This document shows positions 53,009 to 61,773 of a stretch of DNA of 64,000 nucleotides, in pieces. Position 1 is the first letter of the stretch. Every line of letters starts with the position of its first letter. The stretch comes from Halalkalicoccus sp. NIPERK01 (GTDB lineage: Archaea > Halobacteriota > Halobacteria > Halobacteriales > Halalkalicoccaceae). Location of the stretch: assembly GCF_030287405.1 (NCBI RefSeq), contig NZ_JASVVV010000002.1, positions 496,001-560,000 on the forward strand, in the 5' to 3' direction. Made by a program: the position numbers and the translations under genes. Under the pieces are notes generated by a model. It saw nothing but the letters and a program-made list of their open reading frames with translations. It ran no database searches and had not been told where the DNA came from.

Positions 53009-53135
53009 GAGTTGTGCCTCTCGAAGCCGATCCGATTGCTGCTACCCCCCGGTAGCCCCCTCGTATCGCTTCCAGTAGGGAGGACGCGGGGTAACGTCAT
53101 AGCCATAGGACCTGACGGGTCAGGGTTGACTCATG

Positions 53136-53792
53136 TCAGCGGTCGTACTCGGACCCGCCGAGCGTGTTCCTGACGAGGTTCGCGGTCCCCCGGCGGAGTC
53201 GCTCGGTCACCGACTGTTTCGAGATCCCCAACCGGACGGCGAGGTCGGCGGTACCGGTCTCGCGCGGGATGGCGTAGTAGCCCCGTTCGACCGCGAGCAA
53301 GAGCGCCTCGCGCTGACGGGCGGTCACGCCGTATCCGGACCCGACATCGGGCCGGGTCGCGGAGAACACCGTCTCCACCTCGAAGTCGATTCCCTCCCCC
53401 TCGCAGTGGCGTCGGAACCCCGCGAGGTACTCCCGGGTGGGGAACCGAACGGAGAACAGCCACGATCCGTCTGCCCCCACCGCACGCAGGACGTGCGCGT
53501 TGGCCGCGGCGATCCCACGGAACAGGCGGTCGGACTCGATGTCCCACTCGAGCGCGATCAGGGAGCGATCCTCGAACGACTCCACTTCCGCGACCGCCGT
53601 CACCCCCGGGTAGTCCCGGACGGCGGCGATAAACCGTGCGCGGTCGGGCGTGACCACCCAGAGGAGCGAAACCGCCCGGCCACCGCTGGGGACCAGCGAT
53701 TCGAGTTCGACGGTCGTCCCCTCCCCCGTCGGTATCATCCCCCCGAGTTCGAACGCGTCCGCCGGAACGTAAAAACGAACGATGACGACCAT
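53136..53792 (-). CDS. Bacterio-opsin-activator-like HTH regulator
   Basis: ATG 53792 (MVVIVRFYVPADAFELGGMI) is chosen; ATG 53813 is an alternative. The 218-residue protein has an N-terminal sensor-like domain (about 1-150) and a C-terminal HTH_10 domain: VTARQREALLLAVERGYYAIPRETG then ADLAVRLGISKQSVTERLRR. The layout is that of Bat-like haloarchaeal transcription factors without GAF/PAS domains. It regulates unknown targets. Confidence 0.9.
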   Translation of the reverse strand: MVVIVRFYVPADAFELGGMIPTGEGTTVELESLVPSGGRAVSLLWVVTPDRARFIAAVRDYPGVTAVAEVESFEDRSLIALEWDIESDRLFRGIAAANAHVLRAVGADGSWLFSVRFPTREYLAGFRRHCEGEGIDFEVETVFSATRPDVGSGYGVTARQREALLLAVERGYYAIPRETGTADLAVRLGISKQSVTERLRRGTANLVRNTLGGSEYDR

Positions 53793-53896
53793 TATCACGG
53801 TACGTAACCGCATACCGCCACATAACTCGGTCGGTGGGAGTCGACCGGGGCGCGGAGGATGCAACCGTCACGGGGCGATGGCCGCGCTCATCCGAG

Positions 53897-54724
53897 TCAC
53901 TCGGCGTCGACGGGACGGATGGAGACCTCGATCCGCTCGCCGATCGCGAAGTCGTGGCCCGGACGGACGAGCTTCGCGCCCAGCGTCTCGCGCCCGGCGA
54001 AAAGCGAGATCCCCGTGATCGGTTCGCCGTTCGCACACACCTCGATGGGGTCCCACTCGACGTCGTGCCCCGTCGCGGTGCCGACGCGCTCGCCCAGCAC
54101 CGAGAGCGGTCCCGACGCCCCCGCGAACGCCCCGCCCCCCGCGTAGTGGGGGAGGCCGCCGTCGAGCGCCGTCCCGCCCGTGTCGTCGGCGATCCCCGCG
54201 AAGCGCTCGCCGGGTTCGGGGTGGGCGGGCGAGTCGAGGACGACGAACGTCTCGCCGACCGCGTTGACGCGCCCGGTGCCGTCCCACGCGACCGGTGTCA
54301 CGTCGCAGTCGAGTTCGACGGGAGCCGATCCGGAGGCCCGATACGGGTTCGCGTCGGGCGCGCGGAATCCCAGGTGGATGTGGTCGTCGACCCACGGCGC
54401 GAAAAAGCCCGCCCTGATCGTGGTCCCGAGCGGATCGCCGATTTCGACGTCGTCGCCCGGCGAGACGGCGGGATCGACGTGGAGGATCCGGGCGACGTAC
54501 TCCCCGCAGTCCACCAGAATCAGGTGGTCGTGTTCGGGCGAGTAGGGTTTCGGCGGCGCGCGCACGGTCCGGACGTCGAGGACCTCGCCCGCGACGGGAC
54601 TCGGCGCGCCCTCGCTCGGATAGAGGTCGATCGCGCGGCCCCGGTCGTGGGCGGGGTACGGCGAGTTATAGAGGGAAAACCGGGGGTAGCGCGCGAGGAG
54701 CGCTCCGGGAAGGGTGACGGCCAT
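53897..54724 (-). CDS. M23-like/lipoyl-fold protein
   Basis: The 275-residue protein contains PVAGEVLDVRTVRAPPK, ILHVDPAVSPGDDVEIGDPLG and DDHIHLGFR. This resembles the M23 (LytM) beta-sheet with an HxH pair; an earlier HDRGRAIDLY supplies a possible His and Asp. Archaea lack murein, so a peptidoglycan role is unlikely; it may be a binding or non-hydrolytic homologue. The next gene (lipoate ligase) is divergent, 51 bases away. Confidence 0.7.
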   Translation of the reverse strand: MAVTLPGALLARYPRFSLYNSPYPAHDRGRAIDLYPSEGAPSPVAGEVLDVRTVRAPPKPYSPEHDHLILVDCGEYVARILHVDPAVSPGDDVEIGDPLGTTIRAGFFAPWVDDHIHLGFRAPDANPYRASGSAPVELDCDVTPVAWDGTGRVNAVGETFVVLDSPAHPEPGERFAGIADDTGGTALDGGLPHYAGGGAFAGASGPLSVLGERVGTATGHDVEWDPIEVCANGEPITGISLFAGRETLGAKLVRPGHDFAIGERIEVSIRPVDAE

Positions 54725-54775
54725 GACCGGGGGTTCGGGCGCGGGGGTTTAGCCTCGTCGGCTCCAACCCGCCCC

Positions 54776-55462
54776 ATGCGCGTGCTCCGGGGGCGGGCGG
54801 CGTCGATCGAGGCCGACCGGCAGGTGACGGCGGGGATGCTCGATACGGCGGGCGAGGAGCGCGAACCCGCGGTTCGGGTCTGGACCCCCCACAGACAACT
54901 CGCGTTTGGCCGGCGGGATTCGAACGAGGCGGGCTACCGAAGGGCGCGCCGGGTCGCCGCGGAGCGGGGGTTTCCGCCAGTCGAGCGAAGCGTCGGCGGG
55001 CGGGCGGTCGCCTACACCGGGCGGACGCTCGCGTTCGCCCACGCGATTCCCATCGAGGACCCCCGAGAGGGGCTGAACGCCCGGTACGACGGGGCGAGCG
55101 AGCGGGTTCGGCGGGCGCTTTCCGACATCGGGGTCGACGTCACACCCGGGGAGCCCCCCGACAGTTTCTGTCCGGGGACACACTCGCTGTCGAGCGACGG
55201 AAAGGTCGTCGGGATCGCCCAGCGCGTTACCAGTAGAGCCGCGCTCGTCTCCGGGATCGTCGTCGTCGCCGATCACGGGACGATCGCGGGCGTTCTCGGA
55301 CCCGTCTACGATGCCCTTTCGATTCCCTTCGATCCCCGTTCGGTGGGTAGCGTCGCCCGCGCGGGCGGGCAGAGCGATCCCGAACCGGTCGCCCGCGCGA
55401 TCGAGGGGGAACTGGTCGGCGACGCCCGGACGGAGATCGAGCGGGTCGACCGAAAGCCGTAG
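54776..55462 (+). CDS. Lipoate-protein ligase A family protein
   Basis: The start is ATG 54776; a long in-frame extension upstream is spurious. The 228-residue BPL/LplA-fold protein has LAFGRRDSNEAGYRRARRVAAERG, the lipoate-loop VGGRAVAYTGRTLAFAHAIP, and DSFCPGTHSLSSDGKVVGIAQR with the catalytic Lys (KVVGIAQRV). It attaches lipoate or octanoate to lipoyl domains, or is a related haloarchaeal ligase. Confidence 0.85.
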   Translation: MRVLRGRAASIEADRQVTAGMLDTAGEEREPAVRVWTPHRQLAFGRRDSNEAGYRRARRVAAERGFPPVERSVGGRAVAYTGRTLAFAHAIPIEDPREGLNARYDGASERVRRALSDIGVDVTPGEPPDSFCPGTHSLSSDGKVVGIAQRVTSRAALVSGIVVVADHGTIAGVLGPVYDALSIPFDPRSVGSVARAGGQSDPEPVARAIEGELVGDARTEIERVDRKP

Positions 55463-55486
55463 GCCGTGGCGGGCGAGAGGGGGAGT

Positions 55487-56779
55487 ATGCTCATCGCGAA
55501 CGCCACGCTCGCGGACGGGCGGACGGTCGACGTGCGGGTCGAGGGCGAACGGATCGCCGCCGTCGGTTCCCTGGGGGGTGATCCCGACGTGGATGCGGCC
55601 GGCAAACTCCTCATGCCGGGCGCGATCGACGCCCACGTCCACTTCCGCGAACCCGGCTTCCCCCACAAGGAGACGTGGGAGACGGGTTCGAGGAGCGCCG
55701 CCGCGGGCGGGGTCACCACCGTCGCCGACCAGCCCAACACCGACCCGACGACGATCGACGGGACGGGGTTCGACGAGAAGGCCGAACTAGCTCGAAAATC
55801 GCTCGTCGACTACGGGATCAACGGCGGCGTAGTGGAGGGATGGAAGCCCGACGAACTGTTCGAGCGCCCGCTGTTCGCCCTGGGGGAGGTCTTCCTCGCG
55901 GACTCGACGGGCGGGATGGGGATCAGTACTGAACTGTTCGAGGAGGCGGTCGAGCGAGCCACGAGAGAGGACGTGGTCGTGACCGTCCACGCCGAGGACG
56001 CCACGCTGTTCGACGAGGACGCGCTCGACGACGCGGGCGAGGGGGTCGGCCGCGAGGCGGACGCCGACGCCTGGAGCGCCTACCGGACCGCCGAGGCCGA
56101 AGCCGCGGCCATAGAGCGCGCCTGCGAGGTCGGCACTCAGAGCGACGCCGAGATCCACGTCGCCCACACCTCCACGCCCGAGGGGATCGATATCGCCGCC
56201 GACGCGGGCGCGACCTGCGAGGTCTGTCCCCACCACCTGTTCCTCTCGCGCGACGACCTCGGCCATCTCGGTACGTTCGGACGGATGAATCCGCCGCTCA
56301 GGAGCGAGGAACGGAGGGCGGCGGTGGCGGAGCGGGTCCGGGACGGCACCGTCGACATCGTCGCGACGGATCACGCGCCCCACACGCGCGAGGAGAAGGA
56401 TGCGGGGGTGCGGGAGGCCCCCAGCGGCGTGCCCGGCGTCGAGACGATGGTTCCGCTCCTGCTCGCGGCGGCCGAACGCGGCGAACTGGCCCGCGAGCGC
56501 GTCCGTGACCTCACGGCGACGAACCCCGCGCGGGTCTTCGACCTGCCGCGGAAAGGGGAAGTCAGGGAAGGGATGGACGCGGACCTGGCGCTCTACGACC
56601 CCGGCCGGATCGTGACGATCCGTGGGAAGGACCTCCACTCGAAGGCGGGGTGGACGCCGTTCGAGGGGTTCGAGGGGGTCTTTCCCGAACTGACGCTGGT
56701 CCGCGGGACGGTGGTGTACGAGCGCGGAGACGGAGACGGGGAGTTCGGCGAGGCCGTCGGGAGGAACGTCAGAGGATAG
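55487..56779 (+). CDS. pyrC: Dihydroorotase
   Basis: The start is ATG 55487 (MLIANATLADGRTVDVRVEG). The 430-residue amidohydrolase has DAHVHFREPG (metal HxH), VTVHAEDATLF, IHVAHTSTPEGID (His) and IVATDHAPHTREEKD (Asp). It catalyses dihydroorotate formation in pyrimidine biosynthesis. It follows lipoate ligase by 24 bases on the same strand and precedes a haloarchaeal small gene by 38 bases. Confidence 0.93.
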   Translation: MLIANATLADGRTVDVRVEGERIAAVGSLGGDPDVDAAGKLLMPGAIDAHVHFREPGFPHKETWETGSRSAAAGGVTTVADQPNTDPTTIDGTGFDEKAELARKSLVDYGINGGVVEGWKPDELFERPLFALGEVFLADSTGGMGISTELFEEAVERATREDVVVTVHAEDATLFDEDALDDAGEGVGREADADAWSAYRTAEAEAAAIERACEVGTQSDAEIHVAHTSTPEGIDIAADAGATCEVCPHHLFLSRDDLGHLGTFGRMNPPLRSEERRAAVAERVRDGTVDIVATDHAPHTREEKDAGVREAPSGVPGVETMVPLLLAAAERGELARERVRDLTATNPARVFDLPRKGEVREGMDADLALYDPGRIVTIRGKDLHSKAGWTPFEGFEGVFPELTLVRGTVVYERGDGDGEFGEAVGRNVRG

Positions 56780-56817
56780 CGAACCGCTTTTCCCGCTCGC
56801 ACGCCCGCGTTCGGGCA

Positions 56818-57282
56818 ATGAGAGGGGCCGACCGGGCGACGCGGGTCGCAGGCGCGCACTGGGAGACGCTACTGGAGGAAAGCCGGGCGCTCGCGGCTGA
56901 GTTCGAGGACGAGGGCTGGGAGACGCTCGTCGTTCAGTCCGGAACCGTCACACCGGTTTCCGAGCGCGATCGCTGCGGGCTCGACGTGCTGGTCCCCGGA
57001 AACCAGTACGACCCCCTCGCCGAGTGGGTAGCGGACGGAGTCGAATTCCCGCGCTCGGAGGTCTACTGTCGGGAGGAGGGTGAGGTCGTCCTGCTGGTCG
57101 TGGTCATGCGCGACCCCGACGCCGAAAAGGTGGTGGTCTTCCCGGCGTACTACGGCCGAGCGGAAAGCGAAGGGGTGTTCGAGCGAGCACGGGAGGAAGG
57201 GGAGTTGAACACCTACCTCCGAAAGCTGAACGGCGAGACCGTCGTCTTCAGCCACGACGATCCCGCGATATTCCGCCCCTGA
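56818..57282 (+). CDS. Haloarchaeal DUF7529-like protein
   Basis: The start is ATG 56818. The 154-residue protein has VAGAHWETLLEESRALAAEF, GWETLVVQSGTVTP and a beta-rich region through VVLLVVVMRDPDAEKVVVFPA then YYGRAES. I recall this arrangement from a haloarchaea-specific family (DUF7529). No catalytic motif is visible. Same strand as pyrC, possibly co-transcribed. Confidence 0.75.
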   Translation: MRGADRATRVAGAHWETLLEESRALAAEFEDEGWETLVVQSGTVTPVSERDRCGLDVLVPGNQYDPLAEWVADGVEFPRSEVYCREEGEVVLLVVVMRDPDAEKVVVFPAYYGRAESEGVFERAREEGELNTYLRKLNGETVVFSHDDPAIFRP

Positions 57283-57324
57283 AGGCCCGAAACGCTGAAG
57301 CCGATCGTATACGTCCGTACACAC

Positions 57325-57558
57325 ATGGGAACGAGAACCGTCCGGCTCCGGGAGGACGTCTACGAGCGGATCAGCGCACACAAGCGCGAGGACGAGACGT
57401 TCTCGGAGGCGATCGACCGGCTGGTCGGTGGGCCGTCGTTGCTCGATCTCGTCGGCGCCTTCTCGGACGAACAAGTCGAGGAGCTACGCGAGGCGGTCGA
57501 GGAAAGCGATGAGCGCGATCGCGAGGAGGTAGAGGAGATCGCCTCGCGGTTCGAATGA
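57325..57558 (+). CDS. vapB: VapB-type antitoxin
   Basis: The 77-residue protein has an N-terminal strand-helix DNA-binding region MGTRTVRLREDVYERISAHK with SEAIDRLVGG, and an acidic helical tail that would occupy the toxin. The stop overlaps the toxin start by 4 bases (ATGA), as usual for VapBC. It belongs to the DUF217-like antitoxins of archaea. Confidence 0.88.
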   Translation: MGTRTVRLREDVYERISAHKREDETFSEAIDRLVGGPSLLDLVGAFSDEQVEELREAVEESDERDREEVEEIASRFE

Positions 57559-57947
57559 TCCTCGATACCGCGTTCGTCATCGACCTGATCGACGGGGACC
57601 CGGGTGCGATCGAAAAGGCACGAACGATCGAAGAGGGGGGGATTGTCTTGAGAGTGCCAGCGATGGTCCTGCTGGAACTCTACATCGGCGTCGAGAAGGT
57701 TGCGGAGACGAGCGAGGAAGAGCGACAGGTCCGGCGCGTCGTCGACTCGCTGCCGAAAGTCGAGATGAACGAGACGATCGCAATGCGGGCCGGACGGATC
57801 ATCGGTCGGTTGCGAACCGAGGATCTGACGCTCGGAAAGGGGGATGCCGCCATCGGTGCGACCGGCCTAGTTTTCGACGAGCCGGTGCTCACCCGGAACA
57901 CGAGCGATTTCGAGCGAATACCGGAACTCGTCGTCAAAACGTATTGA
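57555..57947 (+). CDS. vapC: VapC-type PIN-domain toxin
   Basis: The 130-residue PIN domain has the four acidic positions: MILDTAFVIDLI (Asp4), LLELYIGVEK (Glu), LGKGDAAIGATGL (Asp) and LTRNTSDFERIPEL (Asp). It should be an RNase targeting tRNA or rRNA, neutralised by the VapB encoded just before it. It converges with the following gene, separated by 2 bases. Confidence 0.9.
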   Translation: MILDTAFVIDLIDGDPGAIEKARTIEEGGIVLRVPAMVLLELYIGVEKVAETSEEERQVRRVVDSLPKVEMNETIAMRAGRIIGRLRTEDLTLGKGDAAIGATGLVFDEPVLTRNTSDFERIPELVVKTY

Positions 57948-57949
57948 TT

Positions 57950-58615
57950 CTATTCCAGTTCCTCCCCGCAGTGCGGGCAGACCTCGTGGTCGTGGCCGGT
58001 CTCCTCTGCACGAAAGCGCTCGCTGGAGCGCCGCACGTCGCGCATCACCTCCGAGATGCGGTCCTCGACGTCGAGTTCCTCGTTCGCGGCGAGGTCCGCT
58101 CCCTCGACCTCCAGCAGGAATTTGGCGACCTCCGTGACCTCGTACATCAGGTCGTCGAGTTCCTCGGCGGTGAAGAAGCCCGACATCGCCCCGTAGAGGA
58201 ACGTCGCGCCGGATTTCGTGACCTTCTCCTCGAACGAGGCGCGGGCCTGGTTCACGGCCTGGGGCGAGTAGGTGTCGGTCATGAACGGGACGAGTTCGGG
58301 GAGGTTCTCGCCGATCTTGGTCATCTCGACGCCGGTCTCGGTCCGGAAGTCCGCACACAGGCGGGCGATGGCCCACTCGCGGGCGGTGATGTAGGTCCGG
58401 TCCCGCAGGAAGCCGTTGACCCGGTCGTATGCCGCCCCGTCCATCTTCGTAAAGCGGGCGTACCGGCGGACGTCTGCCGGGATCTCGGGCGCCTCCTCGT
58501 CCGCGCTCGCGGCCGGGTCGGAACCCGGGCTGCCGCCGGGCCCGTCGGCGTTCGCTCCGGCGTCGCGAGGCTCGTCGTCGGTCGTCTCGGGATCGGAGGG
58601 CGAGGGATCGGGCAT
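57950..58615 (-). CDS. DUF5806-like haloarchaeal protein
   Basis: ATG 58615 is taken. The 221-residue protein has a disordered acidic N-terminus (about 1-45), a helical core with RRYARFTKMDGAAYDRVNGFLRDRTYITAREWAIARLCADF and SPQAVNQARASFEEKVTKSG, and a C-terminal CPHCGEELE half zinc-knuckle after HDHEVC. It matches my memory of the haloarchaeal DUF5806 family; function unknown. Confidence 0.8.
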   Translation of the reverse strand: MPDPSPSDPETTDDEPRDAGANADGPGGSPGSDPAASADEEAPEIPADVRRYARFTKMDGAAYDRVNGFLRDRTYITAREWAIARLCADFRTETGVEMTKIGENLPELVPFMTDTYSPQAVNQARASFEEKVTKSGATFLYGAMSGFFTAEELDDLMYEVTEVAKFLLEVEGADLAANEELDVEDRISEVMRDVRRSSERFRAEETGHDHEVCPHCGEELE

Positions 58616-58690
58616 GGGGTGGCTTTCGGATCCGGGGGAAAAAGCGTATCGCCCGGTAGGCTTTTGCGAGGAGGCGCCGAAGTGCCGCCC

Positions 58691-59059
58691 ATGAAACTGT
58701 TGCTGGGAATCGGCGGGAGCGACGACTCCTGGCGGGCGCTCTCGCGAACTGCGGAGCGCGCCGCCAACGCGGGTGACTCGCTCACGGTGGCGATCCTCGA
58801 GAACCCCGACTCGGAGATGACGCCCGACGAGATCGAGTCGAAGGTCGACAAAACCCTCGCCGAGTACGACCTCGAGGCCGACGTGCGCCACGTCGAGGGC
58901 GACCCCGGCGCGATGCTCGTCGAGATCGGCGACGGCGAGGGCTACGACCAGATCGTTCTCGGCGGCGGTCAACGAAGCCCGATGGGAAAGATCAGGGTGG
59001 GACAGGTCGCGGAGTTCGTCGTGTTGAACGCCGAAACCAGCGTCACCCTCGTGAGATAG
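58691..59059 (+). CDS. Universal stress protein family (short)
   Basis: The start is ATG 58691 (MKLLLGIGGSDDSWRALSRT). The 122-residue USP-like fold ends IVLGGGQRSPMGKIRVGQVA then EFVVLNAETSVTLVR. The usual G-2x-G-9x-G-S loop is changed to GGGQRSPMGKIRVGQ, so nucleotide binding is uncertain. The GNAT gene begins at the base after its stop, so the two are one transcription unit. Confidence 0.82.
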   Translation: MKLLLGIGGSDDSWRALSRTAERAANAGDSLTVAILENPDSEMTPDEIESKVDKTLAEYDLEADVRHVEGDPGAMLVEIGDGEGYDQIVLGGGQRSPMGKIRVGQVAEFVVLNAETSVTLVR

Positions 59060-59644
59060 ATGGCCGACTACGACTACCCCGAGGAGGCCGCGGGCCCGTT
59101 CGAGGCACCCCCAATCGAGTTCGAGGACCGCGAGGGTCGCCCGATAGAGATCCGCGTCTACGACGAGGCCGACTTCGAGGCGCTGTGTAAGATGTACGAC
59201 ACGTTCGACCCCGCGGATCGCGCACAGGGGATCCCGCCGGCCCGCGAGGAGCGCGTTCGCAGTTGGCTCGACGTGATCTTAGAGGAGGGCCAGGACGTGG
59301 TCGCGGTCGATATCTCCGGGAGCGACGCACCCGGAGATCAACCGGAAGCGGATACGTCCGGTGATACCGACGCCGAGCGGGTCGTCGGCCACGCGACGCT
59401 CGTCCCCGACGGCGACGACGCGGTCGAACTCGCGATCTTCGTCCACCAGGACTACCAGGGCGCGGGCATCGGCTCGCGGCTCATCCGGGCGCTGTTGGGC
59501 TACGGCGCTCAGGAGGGCGTCGAGAAGGTCTGGCTCACCGTCGAGCGCTGGAACCACCCGGCGGTCAACCTCTACGAGGCGGTCGGATTCGAGGCCAGCA
59601 GCGTCGAGAGCTTCGAACTCGAGATGACGCTCCGGCTGAACTAG
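59060..59644 (+). CDS. GNAT-family N-acetyltransferase
   Basis: The 194-residue protein has ELAIFVHQDYQGAGIGSRLIR, the acetyl-CoA motif A (Q/R-x-x-G-x-G/A), and VEKVWLTVERWNHPAVNLYEAVGFE for motif B. The N-terminal half (EIRVYDEADFEALCKMYDTF) is the usual substrate side, and a low-complexity insertion (about 80-105) precedes motif A. It starts directly after the USP stop codon. The substrate is unknown. Confidence 0.9.
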   Translation: MADYDYPEEAAGPFEAPPIEFEDREGRPIEIRVYDEADFEALCKMYDTFDPADRAQGIPPAREERVRSWLDVILEEGQDVVAVDISGSDAPGDQPEADTSGDTDAERVVGHATLVPDGDDAVELAIFVHQDYQGAGIGSRLIRALLGYGAQEGVEKVWLTVERWNHPAVNLYEAVGFEASSVESFELEMTLRLN

Positions 59645-60093
59645 GTCGAGAGGACCGGCTGGCTCGCGTAGAGCAGGACGTACTCGGCGGCGCGTTCGAG
59701 GACGTCACCGGGGCCGTCGGTCGAGGGTTCGCGGGGGATGACGAGGAAGTCGGCGTCGACCTCGTCGGCACAGTCGAGGACGGCGCTGCCGGGGTGGCGG
59801 ATCTTCTGCGTGGTCGAGAAGCCGTAGGCGGTCGAACTCGTGACCGTCACGCCCGCCTCGTCGGCGATCCCCGTCGCGGTCTCGACGAACGACTCGGCCT
59901 CGCTGGCGACCGCCTCGCGGTCGAGGGTGTCCGTCTCGATCCCGCGGACGATCTCCTCGCCCAGCACGTAGACGACGTGGATCGACGCGCCGTACTGCTC
60001 GGCGATCGCGACGGCGTACTCGATCGCGGTGACCGACTCGTCGCTGCCGTCGACCGGGACGAGGACGGTCTCGACGGTGAGTGGCTCGCTCAT
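59641..60093 (-). CDS. Universal stress protein (UspA family)
   Basis: The start is ATG 60093 (MSEPLTVETVLVPVDGSDES). The 150-residue protein has a first-strand Asp, but the final loop FLVIPREPSTDGPGDVLERA departs from the canonical glycine pattern, so ATP binding may be lost. It overlaps the convergent GNAT gene by 4 bases and is divergent from another USP at 60173, sharing a 79-base promoter region. Confidence 0.85.
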   Translation of the reverse strand: MSEPLTVETVLVPVDGSDESVTAIEYAVAIAEQYGASIHVVYVLGEEIVRGIETDTLDREAVASEAESFVETATGIADEAGVTVTSSTAYGFSTTQKIRHPGSAVLDCADEVDADFLVIPREPSTDGPGDVLERAAEYVLLYASQPVLST

Positions 60094-60172
60094 AGGTATC
60101 CCTGTGTCACCCCGCGTCAAAAACCCACCTCTCAACGGATGGTTTTATTCTCGCGGGGACAGTATCGCCGCC

Positions 60173-60619
60173 ATGTTCGATAGCGTCGTCATCGCCACCG
60201 ACGGCTCCGAGAGCGGCCAGCGAGCGGTCGACGTAGCGCTCGATTTCGCCGCGCGCTTCGGGGCGACCGTCCACGCGCTGTACGTCGTCGACTCCGCCGA
60301 GGTCGACGCCTCGCCGGAAGGGCTCAGGGAGGACCTGCACGACGCCCTCGAAAAACAGGGCGAGCGCGCGCTGGAGGGCGTCCGCGAGGCCGCCGGCGGC
60401 GAGGTGATAACGAGCGTCCGCGAGGGCCGGCCCGTCGGCGAGATCTGTGCGTACGCGCGCGAACACGACGTCGACGCCGTCGCCACCGGCACTCGGGGGC
60501 GCCACGGCGAGAACCGCCTGCTCCTCGGGAGCGTCGCCGAGGGCGTCGTCCGAACCTGCCCCGTGCCCGTACTGACCGTCCGCCAACTCGAAGACGGCGC
60601 GACCGGGGCCGACGCCTGA
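60173..60619 (+). CDS. Universal stress protein (UspA family)
   Basis: The start is ATG 60173 (MFDSVVIATDGSESGQRAVD), with TTTTATTC about 25 bases upstream as TATA box. The 148-residue protein ends with the intact loop TGTRGRHGENRLLLGSVAEG, so ATP binding is likely. It forms a divergent pair with the USP on the minus strand. Confidence 0.9.
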   Translation: MFDSVVIATDGSESGQRAVDVALDFAARFGATVHALYVVDSAEVDASPEGLREDLHDALEKQGERALEGVREAAGGEVITSVREGRPVGEICAYAREHDVDAVATGTRGRHGENRLLLGSVAEGVVRTCPVPVLTVRQLEDGATGADA

Positions 60620-60663
60620 GGCGGAACCGGGGACCCTTTCCCCTCGCGCGCGCTCGTCGTCGT

Positions 60664-61773
60664 ATGGACGAGACCCTCATCGACGACGAAACCCTCCCGC
60701 TGTCCCGGAAATCCGTGTTGCCGGGCGCGGGCTTCTTCTACCCCGACGAGTTCGAGGAGGCCGCCGAGGACGCCGCCGCGGAGGAGGCGCTCGCAGGCGT
60801 CGATTGCGCGGTGATCGCCGATCCCGACGCCGACGGCCTGGCCTGCGTCGCGATCCTCCGGGAAGTGTACGGTACGGCCGCGCTGCTCCCGACCGGCCCC
60901 CACGAGATCGAGGACTCCCTCGAACGGGTGGCGGAGTACGGCGAGGACGGCCTCCGACTGTTCGTCTGTGACCTCTGTCCGGACAGGTACGAGTACGTCG
61001 AGTCGGAACTCGACGCCGCGGTCGAGACCGCGAGCGAGACCCGCTGGTTCGACCACCACCAGTGGGACGACGACGTGGCCGCGAGCGTCCGCGAGGCCGG
61101 CGCGGACCTCGTCGTCGGCGACTCAGACGAGGAGTGTACCGCGGACGTGGCGATCAGGGCGCTCGACGCCGAGATCCCGCGCCACCTCGTCGAACTCGCC
61201 GCCGTGACGCGCGATCACGACCTCTGGATCCGCGAGGACCCCCGAAGCGACGATCTCGCGGACTTCTCGTACTGGTCCGAACCCGAAGACTATGTAGAAA
61301 CCGTCGCCGAACACGGCGCGGACCTGCCCACGGAGGTACAGGAGTTCCTCGCGGAGAGGCGCGTCGAGAAGGAGGCGCTGATCGAGTTGGCGGTCAAACG
61401 CGGCGAGACCAAGGAGATCGGCCCGTGGAACGTGGGCGTCACCTACGGGCGATGCTCCCAGAACGAGGTCGCCGAAGCCATGCGCGAGCAGGGCGCGGAC
61501 GCCTCGGTGATCGTCAAGCCCGCCGGGTCGGCCTCCATTCGCGGTACGGAGAACTTCGAGCGGTGTCACGAGGTCGCCGGGCAGGTAAACGGCGGCGGCC
61601 ACCCCAAGGCGGCGGGCTGTAAGCCCGACATCTACGACGACATGCTCGATTACGCGCACCACTGGACGAGTCGCGGCGCGACGACCAAACAGGTGATCCT
61701 CGACGCCTTTCGGACGCTCGCCGAGGAGGAAGACGCCGGGACCGAAGGGGACGAATCAGTCCTCGAGGAGTGA
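60664..61773 (+). CDS. DHH-family phosphoesterase (DHHA1)
   Basis: The 369-residue protein has CAVIADPDADGLACVAILREVYG for motif I, VCDLCPDR, RWFDHHQWDDD (DHH) for motif III, VTRDHDLWI, and a C-terminal DHHA1 domain with GGGHPKAAG. These residues bind Mn2+. The family includes RecJ-like nucleases and oligoribonucleases or cyclic-dinucleotide hydrolases; which applies here is not clear. Its last 18 bases overlap the convergent acetyltransferase gene. Confidence 0.88.
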   Translation: MDETLIDDETLPLSRKSVLPGAGFFYPDEFEEAAEDAAAEEALAGVDCAVIADPDADGLACVAILREVYGTAALLPTGPHEIEDSLERVAEYGEDGLRLFVCDLCPDRYEYVESELDAAVETASETRWFDHHQWDDDVAASVREAGADLVVGDSDEECTADVAIRALDAEIPRHLVELAAVTRDHDLWIREDPRSDDLADFSYWSEPEDYVETVAEHGADLPTEVQEFLAERRVEKEALIELAVKRGETKEIGPWNVGVTYGRCSQNEVAEAMREQGADASVIVKPAGSASIRGTENFERCHEVAGQVNGGGHPKAAGCKPDIYDDMLDYAHHWTSRGATTKQVILDAFRTLAEEEDAGTEGDESVLEE

